This document shows, in pieces, positions 11,209-22,689 of a stretch of 64,000 nucleotides of DNA. Below the pieces are notes generated by a model. It saw only the letters and a program-made list of their open reading frames with translations. It ran no database searches and was not told where the DNA came from. The DNA is from Limonium bicolor (lineage: Eukaryota > Streptophyta > Magnoliopsida > Caryophyllales > Plumbaginaceae), in the NCBI GenBank assembly GCA_023374045.1, contig CM041780.1, positions 168,760,085 through 168,824,084 of the forward strand, in the 5' to 3' direction. The translations under genes and the position numbers were made by a program. The first letter of the stretch is position 1; every line of letters starts with the position of its first letter.

Positions 11209-12733
11209 TTAATCCTTCTGTAGTTTCTCATGAACTAGATGACAGTCCAGTTCGATGTGTTTGGTTCTCTCGTGGAAAACTGGATTTTGTGCAATGAAGA
11301 TAGCAGCCTTGTTGTCACAGTTCACCTTGATAGGTTGAATTCCTTTGACTGCTAATTCTTGTAGAACCCTTGACAGCCAGGTTAATTCGGTGGTGACTCT
11401 CCTTATGGATCTGTATTCTGACTCAGCTGTAGACAGTGCGACTGTCTCCTGCTTCTTCGACTTCCAGCTCACTGCTGCCCCTCCTAGAAGAATGATAAAT
11501 CCAGTGATGAAGCGCCTTGTGACTGAGCAGCTTGTCCAGTCCGCATCACAGTATGCGGTGAGTTCTAGATCTGGTTTGTTGTTGTACAGAATCCTATGTC
11601 TCAAAGTTCCTTTGATGTACCGCAGAAGGTGAAATGCAGCATCCAGGTGCTCTTTCTTGGGCTGCTGCATAAATTGACTCAAATGCTGCACTGGGAAAGC
11701 CAAGTCAGGTCTAGTGTTTGTAAGAAAATTGACCCTACCAATTAACCTCCTATAATAGCTTGGATCTGCTATTGTGTTACCTTGTACCTGCTCTAGTTTG
11801 GTTCTAGTTGGTAAAGGAACCGAAACTGAGCTCACAGCTTCTGAAAGATATTCACTTACCAGATCTGATGCATATTTGCCTTGATTCAGTATGACTCCCT
11901 CTGCAGTATATAAAAACTCCATTCCTAAAAAGAAACTTAGCTCACCAAGATCCTTAATTTTGAACTTGGTGTCAATTTTAAGTTTCAGATTACTAATTTA
12001 TGTGGGATTATTACCAGTTATGATCATATCATCAACATAAATTCCCAAAAAGGTGTGAAACATGCCATCATATTTAACAAACAGAGAGTAATCGTTTTTA
12101 GATTGCACATATCCTTGAAGCTGAAGAAAGGAAGAGTTTTTCATACCACTGTCGGGATGCTTGCTTTAAACCATATAAAGACTTATGCAACTTACAAACC
12201 TTACCTTTGTATACCTCTTTGAGTCCTTCCGGTATCTCCATGTACACCTCCTCCTCTAAGTCACCATGGAGGAAGGTGTTGTTAACATCTAATTGATGTA
12301 ACTGCCACTGTTGTTTTACTGCTACAACAACTAGGACTCGAATGGTAGTGATCTTAACTACAGGAGAAAAGGTCTCCCAATAGTCTTCACCGTATTGTTG
12401 TGTGTATCCCTTAGCAACTAATCGGGCTTTATGTCGTTCTAAAGATCCATCTGCCCTTAGTTTAACCCTAAACACCCACTTGCAGCCTATTATCCTTTTG
12501 TGACTAAGCTGATACACAATAGTCCATGTGTTGTTATCATTTAAGGCTTGTAATTCCTTATTCATAGCCTCTACCCAATGTGTGTTCTTAGAGGCAACCT
12601 TGTAAGATCTGGGTTCCTGAATGTTACTAATCTTCTTTAAAACAGAGAGAGAATGAGACGATAGAGCAGTTTCAGACATAGAATATTTTGTAGCAATATC
12701 AACAACAGAAACAGAGAGGCAATCTATATGCAA
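11209..12733 (-). pseudogene. Copia reverse transcriptase and RNase H, broken
   Basis: The RVT_2 segment at 12733-12098 carries [33 protein letters not shown] and [16 protein letters not shown]. The catalytic YVDD box falls in the gap near 12040-12025 on the minus strand (GIYVDDMIITGN), followed by an in-frame stop. The 11922-11209 segment holds the connection and RNase H part (SYYRRLIGRVNFLTNTRPDL, YCDADWTSC, LSTAESEYRSI, HIELDCHLVHEKL). The parts would copy element RNA into DNA in cytoplasmic particles. Stops and frame changes rule out one continuous product. Residual C-terminal similarity continues to about 11060. Confidence 0.85.
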
Positions 12734-13345
12734 GAGATTCTTATGTTTAATTCTGTCACATAGGATGTTGCTAAAACATCTGTATCTAGAAGAGCTTCAT
12801 CACCTAGAATGTAATCATTCAGATGGTTTGGGATTTTTCTTTCTCTCATAGATCGTCTTAAGGGAACATTCATTTCGGATTGATCTGATATATTTTCAGG
12901 TTGTTCTATTTGGACAGTCTACTCATAGGGTGGGACATCTTGTTTGGGCTATGTCATTGGTTGGGATTATTGGTTCTGGGTGTGGTTTCACCTCATCTTG
13001 TCTCTGTTTTCTGTACTTTCTTCTTCAAATAAAAACAGATAATTCTTCTTCGGTGTGTTTTGGTTGTACAACTGGTTTTTATCAGTTTTGTGAATTGTTC
13101 TTTGAGAGGGAAGGATTTTTCATGAAAATGAGATCTCTGCTGATGCTAATAGCATTTGTTTCTAGTTCTAAGAGCTTGAAGCCCTTTTGTTTTCTGCCAC
13201 ACCTAGATAAACCAAGCACTTCCTCTAGGCTCAAACTTCCCTTTCTACTTTCCCATATTTGTTTTAAAACAGAGGCAACCAAAGGTTTTTAGGGAGGTGT
13301 AATCAGGTTTTCTGTTATATAGTTTTTCATAAGGTGTGAGACCCT

Positions 13346-14010
13346 CTATCGCTCTAGAAGGAGTCTATTAATAACATAGGTTGCATATCTGATACATTCT
13401 CCCCAAAATTCCAAGGTCAAATTAGCCTGAAAGTATAGGGCTCTAGCTGTCTCTAGCAGATACTTATGTTTTCGTTCAACTCCCACCCCGTTCTGTTGGG
13501 GCGTGTGCGAGCAACTTGTTTGATGAACTATGCCACAATCATTAAAAAAATTCACTCCCTCATTACTGGAGCCTAATTCTAGTGCATTATCTGTTCTAAC
13601 AACTCTTATTTTCTTATCAAACTGTCTCTCAACTAGTTTAATAAAGCATGTTAGAGTATTAAATGCATCAGATTTATATGCCTTATCATGTGGGTCCACG
13701 TTGACCTACTGTAGTCATCAACTATAGTGACAAAAGCTATAGCCATCATGTGTTGGGACCTTAAAAGGTCCCCACACATCAACATGTATCATATCAAAGC
13801 ATGCTTCATTTTAATAACAGAATCTGGAAAACTTTTTCTTATAGATCTTGCTTTGCAACAAGTTTCACAGGCTGTACAATCAGGAATATCCTCCTTTCTT
13901 AGCAAATTTAATGCAGTCAATTTGCTGAAAGGCACATGTCCTAACCTATTATGCCACACCCATGCTTTCTGATCACCTTTGACAGAATGTAAACTCAAAC
14001 ACAACATCAA
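13346..14010 (-). pseudogene. Copia integrase with GAG-pre-integrase zinc finger, broken
   Basis: The HHCC finger is visible in 14010-13789 (WHNRLGHVPFSKL ... CTACETCCKA). The DDE core follows. The first Asp is in TIVDDYSRSTW near 13730-13690 in another frame, the second in VRTDNALE, and the Glu in VERKHKYLLETAR. QNGVGVERK has an extra residue pair relative to the usual NGxxER spacing. Integrase joins the cDNA to host DNA. The frame breaks between finger and core show it is inactive as sequenced. Confidence 0.8.
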
Positions 14011-14174
14011 GGAACTACAAGAGAAGTAGAAAGATTTTCCCTATTACAGTGCAAACGATCTAAAGCAGCACTGTTTAGGATGTAAGACCATTCAAAGCAC
14101 CTCCAATAACCAGTTGATCAGTAGAATTATGGCCCTGCACAAAGCATACATTTTCATGGAAGAGCACAGACAAC

Positions 14175-15619
14175 TTAGTTTGTTTTTACAAATTGTGTCA
14201 CAGATAGTAAGTTGAATTTGAAAGATTCTACTAGCAAAACATTGTGCAGAATGAAATTTCTTCCTATCCTAACACTACCATGCTTGCTAATGATTTGAGT
14301 ATGTCCATCGGGCATAACAATCTCACGACTATCCTTCAGATCAGAAAATATCACAAACAAGTTTCTTTCGCAACTCATATGCTCAGAGGCGCCAGTATCT
14401 ATAACCCCTGATTTTGATCCTACAGTTTCAGAATGGCCATTTAAAACATAGGTTAGGGGTCGATTAGACTTACCTGAAAAGTTGCAGGTAGTTTCTAGTT
14501 CTTCTTGATTTGTTGGCTCTTTTTTGGATCAAACTCAGCAACCGATTATATTGTTGTTGGCTCAAACCAGAGATAGGTGAGCCTTGGTGAAGTTGTCTCT
14601 ATCCGGAGCTCCCATTTTCGAAGCCAGTGGCTACTCCTGCGACTGGTTTTACCTTCCGTTTCCACCATTCTGGATAACCGACAACCTCGAAGCAGGTTTC
14701 CTTTGTGTGCCCCTTTTTCTGACACTTGGTGCAGTGTAGGGTTTCTTTGTTTGGGGACGCCTGGATTTTCTTTTGCGGCGTCTGTATCGGAAAAATTTGC
14801 TTTTGGTGGCCACAAGAACAAGAGGATCTTGACCTGTCGTGCCGCTTCGTGACGGTATCCTTCTCCTCCGCTCTTCTTGAGTGATTAGTGAATAGGTTTG
14901 CTCAAGCTATGGCAAGGGACTCATGAGTAGGATCTGACTCTTGATGTTAGAATAGGAGTCATTTAAGGCCATTAGGAATTGCATGGTCTTTTCTCATTGA
15001 AGAAGATTTCCATAGTCGGTTCTCGCGCTGCATACGCAATTAGGTTTTCTGTCCAGGGCCTCGATTTGGTCCCAGATTCTTCTCATTTTGGTGAAGTAGG
15101 TAGCGACAGTGTCTTCGTCTTGCTCCAACTGGACCAATTCCTTCTTTAGCGCGTAAATTTCCGCAGCGTTGGCCTGCTCATACCTTCCGCAGAGCATATC
15201 CCAGGCGTCCGCAGCGGATCTGTAGTAGACAATTGATTCCTCGATATCTGGCGAGACTGAATGCGATAACCAGGCTATTATCATCGCGTTACACCTTTCC
15301 CAAGCCTTGCATTTTGGATCTTGAGGTCCGGAGGAAGAATCGTCCTATCGAGAATTCCCAGCTTGTTCTTCGCCCGCAAAACGACCATGACCTTCCTTTT
15401 CCAGCCTCCAAACCCTTCTCCGGTGAAAGTTGGAGCTAGGAGCATTGCAGGCGTCTCACTTGGGTGAATATACAGCGGATCTTGAGAATCATTTCCAACT
15501 TCTCGTTCTTCCCGGTGGAATTCTTCTTGCCAGTTAAAATTTCGTCGTCATCCATCTTTCCTTTTCCCTCCCTCGCCTTGCGTGAACTCTTCTCCGGTTG
15601 AATCATCGATTTCCGTCAT
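14175..15619 (-). pseudogene. Copia gag and aspartic protease, broken
   Basis: The frame starts at 15619 (MTEIDDSTGEEF). The gag N-terminal domain reads DPLYIHPSETPAMLLAP and FGGWKRKVMVVLRAKNKLG, then a UBN2-type region at 15284-14994 (YRSAADAWDMLCGRYEQAN; FTKMRRIWDQIEAL). A CX2CX4HX4C zinc knuckle lies at 14692-14733 (CTKCQKKGHTKETC). The protease motif DTGASEHM lies at 14376-14399. Gag forms the particle, the knuckle binds RNA and the protease cuts the polyprotein. Several frame changes separate these parts. Confidence 0.85.
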
Positions 15620-15670
15620 TTTGTGTGGTCTAACCCTAATCCGGAGATTTCCAAAGGAATTAAGAACTAA

Positions 15671-15682
15671 GCTCTGATACCA
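15671..15682 (-). other. Primer-binding site of the copia element
   Basis: The minus strand reads TGGTATCAGAGC directly after the LTR end (...CGATA), an exact initiator-methionine tRNA match. This fixes the 5' LTR as 15683-15900. Confidence 0.9.
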
Positions 15683-15900
15683 TATCGAAATCTCAGTAAA
15701 CCCTTTCTATATTAAGAGAGACTTTGCTTACAAACGTAATGTATATGAAATGTAATACAGAGACTATCTACACTTATATATCAAACTAATATGAGACCGT
15801 ATATATATACCTATACATACCTATGTTACCGTTAACAATACAAATGTACTAACAGTCAATATACAACAGACAGACTAAACTATAGTCCCTAGTCTCAACA
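15683..15900 (-). repeat. 5' LTR of the copia element (218 bp)
   Basis: Near-identical partner of 10767-10983. It ends on the plus strand with AGTCTCAACA and is followed by TACCG, the right copy of the target duplication. It lies only about 30-190 bp upstream of the apparent leader of the VIP5-like gene. Confidence 0.9.
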
Positions 15901-15929
15901 TACCGAATAGTGGACCTAGAACTTTTGTT

Positions 15930-18900
15930 TACGGTGAAACGACGTTTTTAATACAAGTCTGCTTTACGGCTCTCACCTCTTGCCGTTGCCGCTCTGTATC
16001 TTGTCTTGTCCTCGCACACTCGCTCGACGAAGCATTCAATTTTCCGAACAACAAACTCCACCGCCAGAAGCAGATTTTCTCCCACATTTGGCCGTAAGTC
16101 CGTGTCTGTCTCACATATTTTCTGCTTTTCTTTTTTTTTTAATATAAACCCTTCTTAATCCATGATTTGTGAAATGGGTAGTGTAATTTGTTTGCAATTC
16201 GGACCTGCACTGTGGCTTCTCTTTTCTTGGTGCTATTCGTCTACTGCGGCTCAGGCGCAGTTGTCCGCTTTGAGGTTCCTGAGTTGTAGAGGTTATCTTT
16301 GATAGAACGAAATTCTTACCCTTTGTCCACACGAAATCGTCCTTTTTTTTCTTTTTTCTGAAACGATCATTTAGTAATTCGCCTCTAGTAGGGTTTCCTT
16401 ATATCCTGCTTTTTAAATGCGGTACTCTACTACTTTCCTTTGTTCTCCCTCTGGTCTGTTCCATCCTTTTGATTTGGTTTCTGTCCGAGTTAATTGGAAT
16501 TACTTTGGTTTACGTTGAAATGGGTGAGAACTTAATTTCAACTAGGGAGAGTGAGATAAAATTAGGTGAGGACTGAGGAGACGGAAGCTTTAGTAGAAGA
16601 GGTTTGCTATACATATTATTCTCCCAATAAGGGTGGATAATAAGTAATACCATTGCATGGCATCATCAGACCGGCGTTGGGTTTCTGTGGGTCCGTGATG
16701 CCGTCTGTCTGGTTCAGAAGGCAAAAGAGTCTAGTTTCTCGTGAGAAAGCAAGAGAGGAAACTTGTTGGAGAAAGACCAGAGAAGAAGGTTTCATTGCAA
16801 AGCTTGTTTATTCAGTTATCTAACTCTTATGCATATAATCTTTTTCAAGACAGATAGATAACAATGAATGCATGTGGCCGTGTTCTGGACTTGTGTGTGT
16901 CTGCATGCGAATGTTTTATGAAAGTTCATCGAATGAACTTAATATCAGCTTGGGAATGTGAGAGGTTTAAATTTGGAGAGAAAGAAGGAAGCCACGAGGT
17001 AATATGTTCAAGAATATTTGAATGTGTGTGCACATAGTCTATGAAAAAAAATTTTGGCTCCATGGCCTCAGTCAAATAAATTGTTCCATGTCCTCGGAAT
17101 TGGATGTCTGTCCGTGCATGTATGTTTTTTATTATCAGAATTGACTATCTGTATTGTGTATTTGTGTGCCCTCTTAGGCTTTTGAGAAGGGGAGGAAGTA
17201 AATATAGTTCAGGGAAAAGTGTAGATGATTTCCAAAATAGTCAGCAGTGTTTTCTTTTACCAAAATATGCCTGAATTTGTCAAGATATTGAAATCGTTTG
17301 GCCTGGTATTAAATGTCTGCATTGCGTGTATTTGAAATACACTTTGTTAATGACCTTAGTTGTTTTTGTAGGTATTTTGGGGGATTGAAACGGCTCTAGA
17401 TACTAATTTAGAAACAGTGATTTTCTACTTCATGGGCAAATATTTAATTCTATAATGGTCTGCACAGTCGCGTTCTCACTAGCTAGAGCATCTATAACCT
17501 AGGAGCTTTCGTGCACTTTAAATAATGTCCGATTAGCTTATCTTTGTCATTCTGATCCTAAAATTCTACCTAATGGTGAAGATTAATTCCTTGTGGTTTT
17601 TGCGATCCATTGCTGTGACTTCTGATAGCCTATGTTTGTAATGTAAGCTTCATCACTGTTATAGTGTTTATTGCTTGTGTCCTTCTCTACTTATCTTAAT
17701 TAATTGGCTAGCTTAGTTTGTGTTTTATTCTTAAATAGAGTTAGTCAGTTTCCATCCCATTGTCGTAATCACTTTGTTCTGTAATCTGAGCTGTAGCTGA
17801 CCTCAGTGAATTTCCTAAACATCTATTTTGTGGCACACGTCTTCTGCAGGACTGAGAAAGTCTAAATCATGGGAGACCTGGATGATATGCTCCTGGAGGC
17901 AGCTGGAAGAACTAGTAATCGAGGGACAAAGAGAAATGCACGAGATCAATTTTCAAGAAAGAGAAACCGGGCTTCACACCCTGGTGATGGTAGTGATTCT
18001 GGGGATGACTCTGACATTGGTCATAATTACTCAAGAAGAAGCAGTCGTCTGGGGCATACATTCCTCTGAAGAAGAGGTCAAACAACATAGATAATGATGA
18101 CCGAGAAAGTCAGGATGAGGAGACATTCATAATCGATCTCAGCACAGGAGTGATAGTAGCGATGAGTCTGATGTGGGAAGTGATCTTTACAAAGACGAAG
18201 ATGACAGGGAACAACTTGCTCAGTTGACAGAGCTTGAAAGGAGTTGATTCTCTCGGACAGGGCATCAAAAAAAGATGACAAGAAACTTCACCAACAGATG
18301 AGATCTCGTTGGAAGAGCAATGAGCACCAGTATCAGTCCGGAATTCATGTATCTCCTCCTCGTATGCGATCATCGACCCGATTTGCTGACCGATCAGGTG
18401 CCAAGACTGATGCCTTAAATGAGCTGCGAGCTCGGAGGATGAAACACAGCGGGAGCCTGAAGCTGCTAGGCACAAAGTTGTTGATGATCTTGTACAAGCT
18501 GCGTATTCTAGAGAATACTCACCCACCAGGCAGAAAGGGTTGTTGCAATCTAGTCACAGTGACAGTGGAAGCGATAGTCAGAGTGAAGATGACGGGCCTA
18601 CTAGAGATGACAACTTGGATTCAGGTAGTGATGATGAGGGGTTCAAGACTGGATCAGATCTCCCTACTTTCGATGATGTGAAGAGCATTACTTTAAGGAG
18701 ATCAAAACTTGCCAAGTGGTTCATGGAGCCATTCTTTGAAGATTTAGTTGTCGGCTGCTTTGTGAGGGTTGGCATTGGGGTAAAATCTGGACAGAATGTA
18801 TACAGACTCTGCAAAGTCCAGAATGTTGATTCTTCTGATCCTAATAGCCGCTACCTGCTGGAAAACAGAAACACCTTCAAGTACTTGAACTGTATTTGGG

Positions 18901-19835
18901 GCCACGAAAGCTCTGCAGCAAGGTGGCAGATGGCCAGAGTCTCTGATTCTCCTCCCTCCAGGGAAGAATTTGACCAGTGGGTCAGGGAGGTACACCGGAC
19001 CAGCGGGTACATGCCCACCAGAAAAGAAGTTTCACAGAAACAGAAGCTATTGAGAAGGCGAATAGCTTTGTCTACTCTGCTGAGACGGTCAAGCAAATGT
19101 TGCAGGAGAAGAAATCCACATCAAGGCCGGTGGTGAACATTGCAATTGAAAGGGAGAACTCCGGAGAGAAATGGAGATCGCGGAGCTTAAAAATGATGCG
19201 TTGGAGGTTGAGAGGATCAAGACACAGTTGCAGGAACTGGAGGTTGCCAGGCAATCTGAAGAGACAGACAAGAGGGCGCTTCGTCTCCAAGAGATGAACC
19301 GAAAGAACCGGGCTGACAACTTTAAGAGCGCCTCTGGCTCAAATAAGGTGAACAAAATCTTAAAGCTGGGGAAGCAGGTTATGACCCGTTCTCACGTAGG
19401 TGGACACGCTCAAGGAACTACTATGATGCGAAGCCTGAGGGAGGTGAGGGAGGTGAGCCAGTCTCGGATCCAAGTGGCGACGTACGTACTGCTACTGCTG
19501 CTTCTTCACAAGTAGGGGGGAATGGTGGGGTGGATGCTGAGGTTGCTGCCACGAACGCAGCATTGGAGGAGGCAGCCGGAGCAGGGAAACTGGTAGATAC
19601 ACATGCTCCAGTTGACCATGGAGGGGCCAATTGAACATTTTGCATGGGTTCGAGCTGTCAATTTCGTTGGCTAAGCTACAGGGTATGGTGGGCATCAGGG
19701 GGCAGTAGCAGCGTACATGGCACGGAGACAAAAGATTGAGGCCTCAGTAGGATGTCGAGCTCCCGAGGACGATGGGAGGAACCATCCTTTTAGTTTGACG
19801 GTTGGGGATTACAAGAGAAGGAGGGGTTGCTGTGA
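15930..19835 (+). pseudogene. VIP5: VIP5/RTF1-like Plus3-domain gene (Paf1 complex), frame broken by ~10 single-base losses
   Basis: The ATG at 17869 begins MGDLDDMLLEAAGRT, the typical plant VIP5 start. Collinear parts follow: a Ser/Asp-rich N-terminus (SSDESDVGSDLY), a basic stretch (RASKKDDKKL), the Plus3 domain at about 18680-19000 (ITLRRSKLAKWFMEPFFEDL; VGCFVRVGIG; YRLCKVQNV; NRNTFKYLNC), a coiled coil (AELKNDALEVERIKTQLQEL), and a C-terminus ending YKRRRG. The ancestral stop is most likely TGA at 19833-19835. RTF1/VIP5 works with the Paf1 complex in nuclear transcription elongation and histone modification; in Arabidopsis VIP5 affects flowering. Reading frame changes occur near 18040, 18120, 18240, 18447, 19040, 19160, 19370, 19625, 19690 and 19825. 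Every change equals loss of one base (or gain of two), and I see almost no in-frame nonsense changes. The locus may be an intact gene with consensus errors rather than a true pseudogene. The coding part has no intron. Confidence 0.85.
16094..17849 (+). other. 5'-UTR intron of the VIP5-like gene (1.76 kb)
   Basis: The donor is GTAAGT after ...CATTTGGCC (16094) and the acceptor is CTTCTGCAG (17849). The following exon has 19 bases of leader before the ATG at 17869. The T-rich intron body and long size suit a regulatory 5'-UTR intron. Its presence argues that this is not a processed retrocopy. Splice sites are by eye. Confidence 0.6.
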
Positions 19836-20440
19836 TTTCTTAGGGTAGGTGCAGTTTGATCTGACCTATTTACAAATCAGACTTTGAATAGCTGTAGTTG
19901 TATCTGATATAGAGCTTAGACAAACCTGGTTTGCACATATATGCCGTATCGTAGTATGTAGTTACAGTTGGGCAGTTTGCGGTGTAGTGGTTTTTGTTGT
20001 TTTAGTACTTCGATCTGCTCTTGGGCTGTAAATTGTGCTGGTAGTAATGGTAGGATAAGATAGTTTACTTTAGGCTTAAGGAAAGTTGAGGTGGATGTAA
20101 ACCTTGCATGAAGTACAATTTCGAAGGCTTTTCACTTGGGTACTATTCCTCTGCCAAATCGAACGACGAAGTGGTTTATTCACCATGGTGTGTCCTTACT
20201 TTTCCTAAGTTGCTAGACATGATAGGTATAATAACTGCTAAAATTTGTGATTATAATGGGAACTAAGTTTCAGCCTTCAGGATTCATGCTTCGGCGTTAG
20301 GTGTAATCAGACATAAAGACGGGTGTCTGCAGATCTAAATCTTATAGAGCACTTATTTTTCTAACTAATTTTATGTGTAAAGAAAATATTCAAAACCGTT
20401 CCATATAGTATTAGCTCAAACAAAAAAAATGAATATTTTT
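19836..20440 (+). other. Downstream region / 3' UTR of the VIP5-like gene
   Basis: No protein is recognised. The first few hundred bases are T/G-rich, as expected for a 3' UTR. There is no obvious polyadenylation landmark I would commit to. Confidence 0.4.
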
Positions 20441-20484
20441 GTTGAATGATAACTAATCGAACATGAATGGCGTGGTGGTGGTGC

Positions 20485-20700
20485 TAATAATATAATAATA
20501 ATAATCATATCATAATAATAATAATAATAATAATATAATCCGAATACTAATAATAATAATAATAATAATCTAATAAGACTAATAATAATATAAGTAATAA
20601 TAATACTAATACTAATCATAATATAATATACTAAAATAATAATAATAATAATAATAATATAATAATATCTAATAATAATAATACGATAATGAATAATAAT
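20485..20700. repeat. TAA/AAT trinucleotide microsatellite, imperfect
   Basis: Runs of TAATAATAATAA broken by ATAT, CTAAT and similar interruptions. It grades directly into the TCC array that follows. Confidence 0.9.
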
Positions 20701-20721
20701 CTCCTACTCATCATCCATAAT

Positions 20722-22430
20722 CATCCTCCTCCTCCTCCTCACTCCTCCTAATCATCCTCCTCCTCCTCCTCCTCCTATAATAATCCTAATCTACTCCCTC
20801 CTCCTACTCCTCCCTCCTCCTCCTCCTCCTCCTCCTCTCCTCCTCCTCCCCTCTCCTCTCCTCCTCCTCCTCCTCCTCCTCCTCTCCTCCTCCTCCTCCT
20901 CCTCCTCCTCCTCCTCCTCCTCCTCCTCCTCCCCTCCTCCTCCTCTCCTCCTCCCTCCTCCTCCTCCTCATCCTCCTCCTCCCTCTCCTCCTCCTCCTCC
21001 TCCTCCTCCCCTCCTCCTCCTCCTCCTCCTCCTCCTCCCCTCTCCTCCTCCTCCCCTCCTCCTCCTCCTCCTCCTCCTCCTCTCCTCCTCCTCCTCCTCC
21101 TCCTCCTCCTCCTCCTCCTCCTCCTCCTCCTCCTCCTCTCCTCCTCCTCCTCCTCTCCTCCTCCTCCTCCTCCTCCTCCTCCTCCTCCCTCCTCCTCCTC
21201 CTCCTCCTCCTCCTCCTCCTCCCCTCTCCTCCTCCTCCTCTCCTCCTCCTCCTCCTCCTCCTCCCTCATCCTCCTCCTCCTCCTCCTCCTCCTCTCCTCC
21301 TCCCTCCTCCTCTCCTCCTCCTCCCCTCCTCCTCCTCCTCCTCCTCCTCCTCCTCCTCCTCCCTCCTCTCCTCCTCCTCCTCCTCCTCCTCCTCCTCCTC
21401 CTCCTCCTCCTCCTCCTCCTCTCCTCCTCCTCCTCCTCCTCCTCCTCCTCCTCCTCCTCCTCCTCCTCCTCCCCTCCTCCTCTCCTCCTCCTCCTCCTCC
21501 TCTCCTCCTCCTCCTCCTCCTCCTCCTCCTCTCCTCCTCCTCCTCCTCCTCCTCCTCCTCCTCCTCCTCTCCTCCTCCTCCTCCTCCTCCTCCTCCCTCC
21601 TCCTACCTCCTCCTCCTCTCCTCCTCCTCCTCTCCTCCTCCTCCTCCTCCTCCTCCTCCTCCTCCCCCTCCCCCCCCCCCTCCTCCTCCTCCTCCTCCTC
21701 CTCTCCTCCTCCTCCTCCTCCTCCTCCTCCTCCTCCTCCTCCTCCTCCCCTCCTCCTCCTCCTCCTCCTCTCCTCCTCCTCCTCCTCCTCCTCCTCCTCC
21801 TCCTCCTCCTCCTCTCCTCCTCCTCCTCCTCCTCCTCCTCCTCCTCCTCCTCCTCCTCCTCCCTCCTCCTCCTCCTCCCCCCTCCTCCTCCTCCTCCTCC
21901 TCCTCCTCTCCTCCTCCTCCTCCTCCTCCTCCTCCTCCTATCCTCCTCCTCCTCCTCCTCTCCTCCTCCTCCTCCTCCTCCTCCTCCTCCTCCTCCCTCC
22001 TCCTCCTCCTCTCCCCTCCTCCTCCTCCTCCTCCTCCTCCTCCTCCTCCTCTCCTCCTCCCCTCCTCCTCCTCCTCCTCCTCCTCCTCCCTCCTCCCTCC
22101 TCATCCTCCTCCTCCTCCCCTCCTCCTCCTCCTCCTCCTCCTCCTCTCCTCCTCCTCCTCCCCTCCTCCTCTCCTCCTCCTCCTCCTCCTCCTCCTCCCT
22201 CCTCCTCCTCCTCCTCCTCCTCTCCTATCCTCCTCCTCCTCCTCCTCCTCTCCTCCTCCTCCTCCTCCTCCTCTCCTCCTCCTCCTCCTCCTCCCTCCTC
22301 CTCCTCCCTCCTCCTCCTCTCCCCTCCTCCTCCTCTCCTAACCTCCTCCTCCTCCTCCTCCTCCTCCTCCCCCTCCTCCTCCTCCTCCTCCCCTACTCCT
22401 AACTCCTCCTCCCCTAACACTCCTCCTATA
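20722..22430. repeat. 1.7-kb (TCC)n/(GGA)n microsatellite array
   Basis: The plus strand is almost purely pyrimidine: TCC repeats with frequent one-base losses (CTCTCC), extra Cs (CCCC; a C-rich run near 21661-21680) and rare interruptions. The minus strand is a matching polypurine run. Long minus-strand open frames made only of Glu, Arg and Gly come from this repeat and are not genes. The mirror-like homopurine tract could form triplex (H-DNA). Phase slips are so frequent that sequencing or assembly noise is likely to contribute. Confidence 0.95.
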
Positions 22431-22689
22431 ATCTCCAAATAATCTCAAGGATGATGATGATGATGTCTAAAAACCCCTACTCAAGGATGTTCTCTTATCT
22501 AAAACAAATCCTCATTTAAATTTAAGTGATATAACAAAACTATATAGTAAAATTAATTGGATAATATAAGTTTCAAATTAAGGTAATAACTAATCCTCAT
22601 CATCAATCTCAACTCAATATTTTGAAGGTTCATGCTAGTTAAGAAGATTTCATTAAATAGAGACAATTAGTGACATTATTCGTCATGTA

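Larger units (their letters stand above)
10767..15900 (-). mobile_element. Ty1/copia retrotransposon, complete outline, broken polyprotein
   Basis: Two nearly identical ~217-bp LTRs bound the element. On the minus strand the order is LTR, primer-binding site, gag, protease, integrase, reverse transcriptase, RNase H, polypurine tract, LTR. This integrase-before-RT order defines Ty1/copia. The flanks are TACCC and TACCG, a 5-bp target duplication with one mismatch. I count only about three LTR differences, so the insertion is recent even though the polyprotein has several stops and frame changes. It sits in the upstream region of the VIP5-like gene, in opposite orientation to it. Confidence 0.9.

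Noticed and set aside
12930..13292. Plus-strand frame of 120 codons
   Set aside because: It is antisense to the copia linker between integrase and RT, with no family similarity.
18078..19355. Several minus-strand frames across the VIP5-like gene
   Set aside because: All are shadows of a plus-strand coding region with clear Plus3-domain similarity.
20775..22438. Long minus-strand open frames of Glu, Arg and Gly runs (164, 378 and 166 codons)
   Set aside because: They are translations of the TCC/GGA microsatellite; no non-repeat protein sequence is present.
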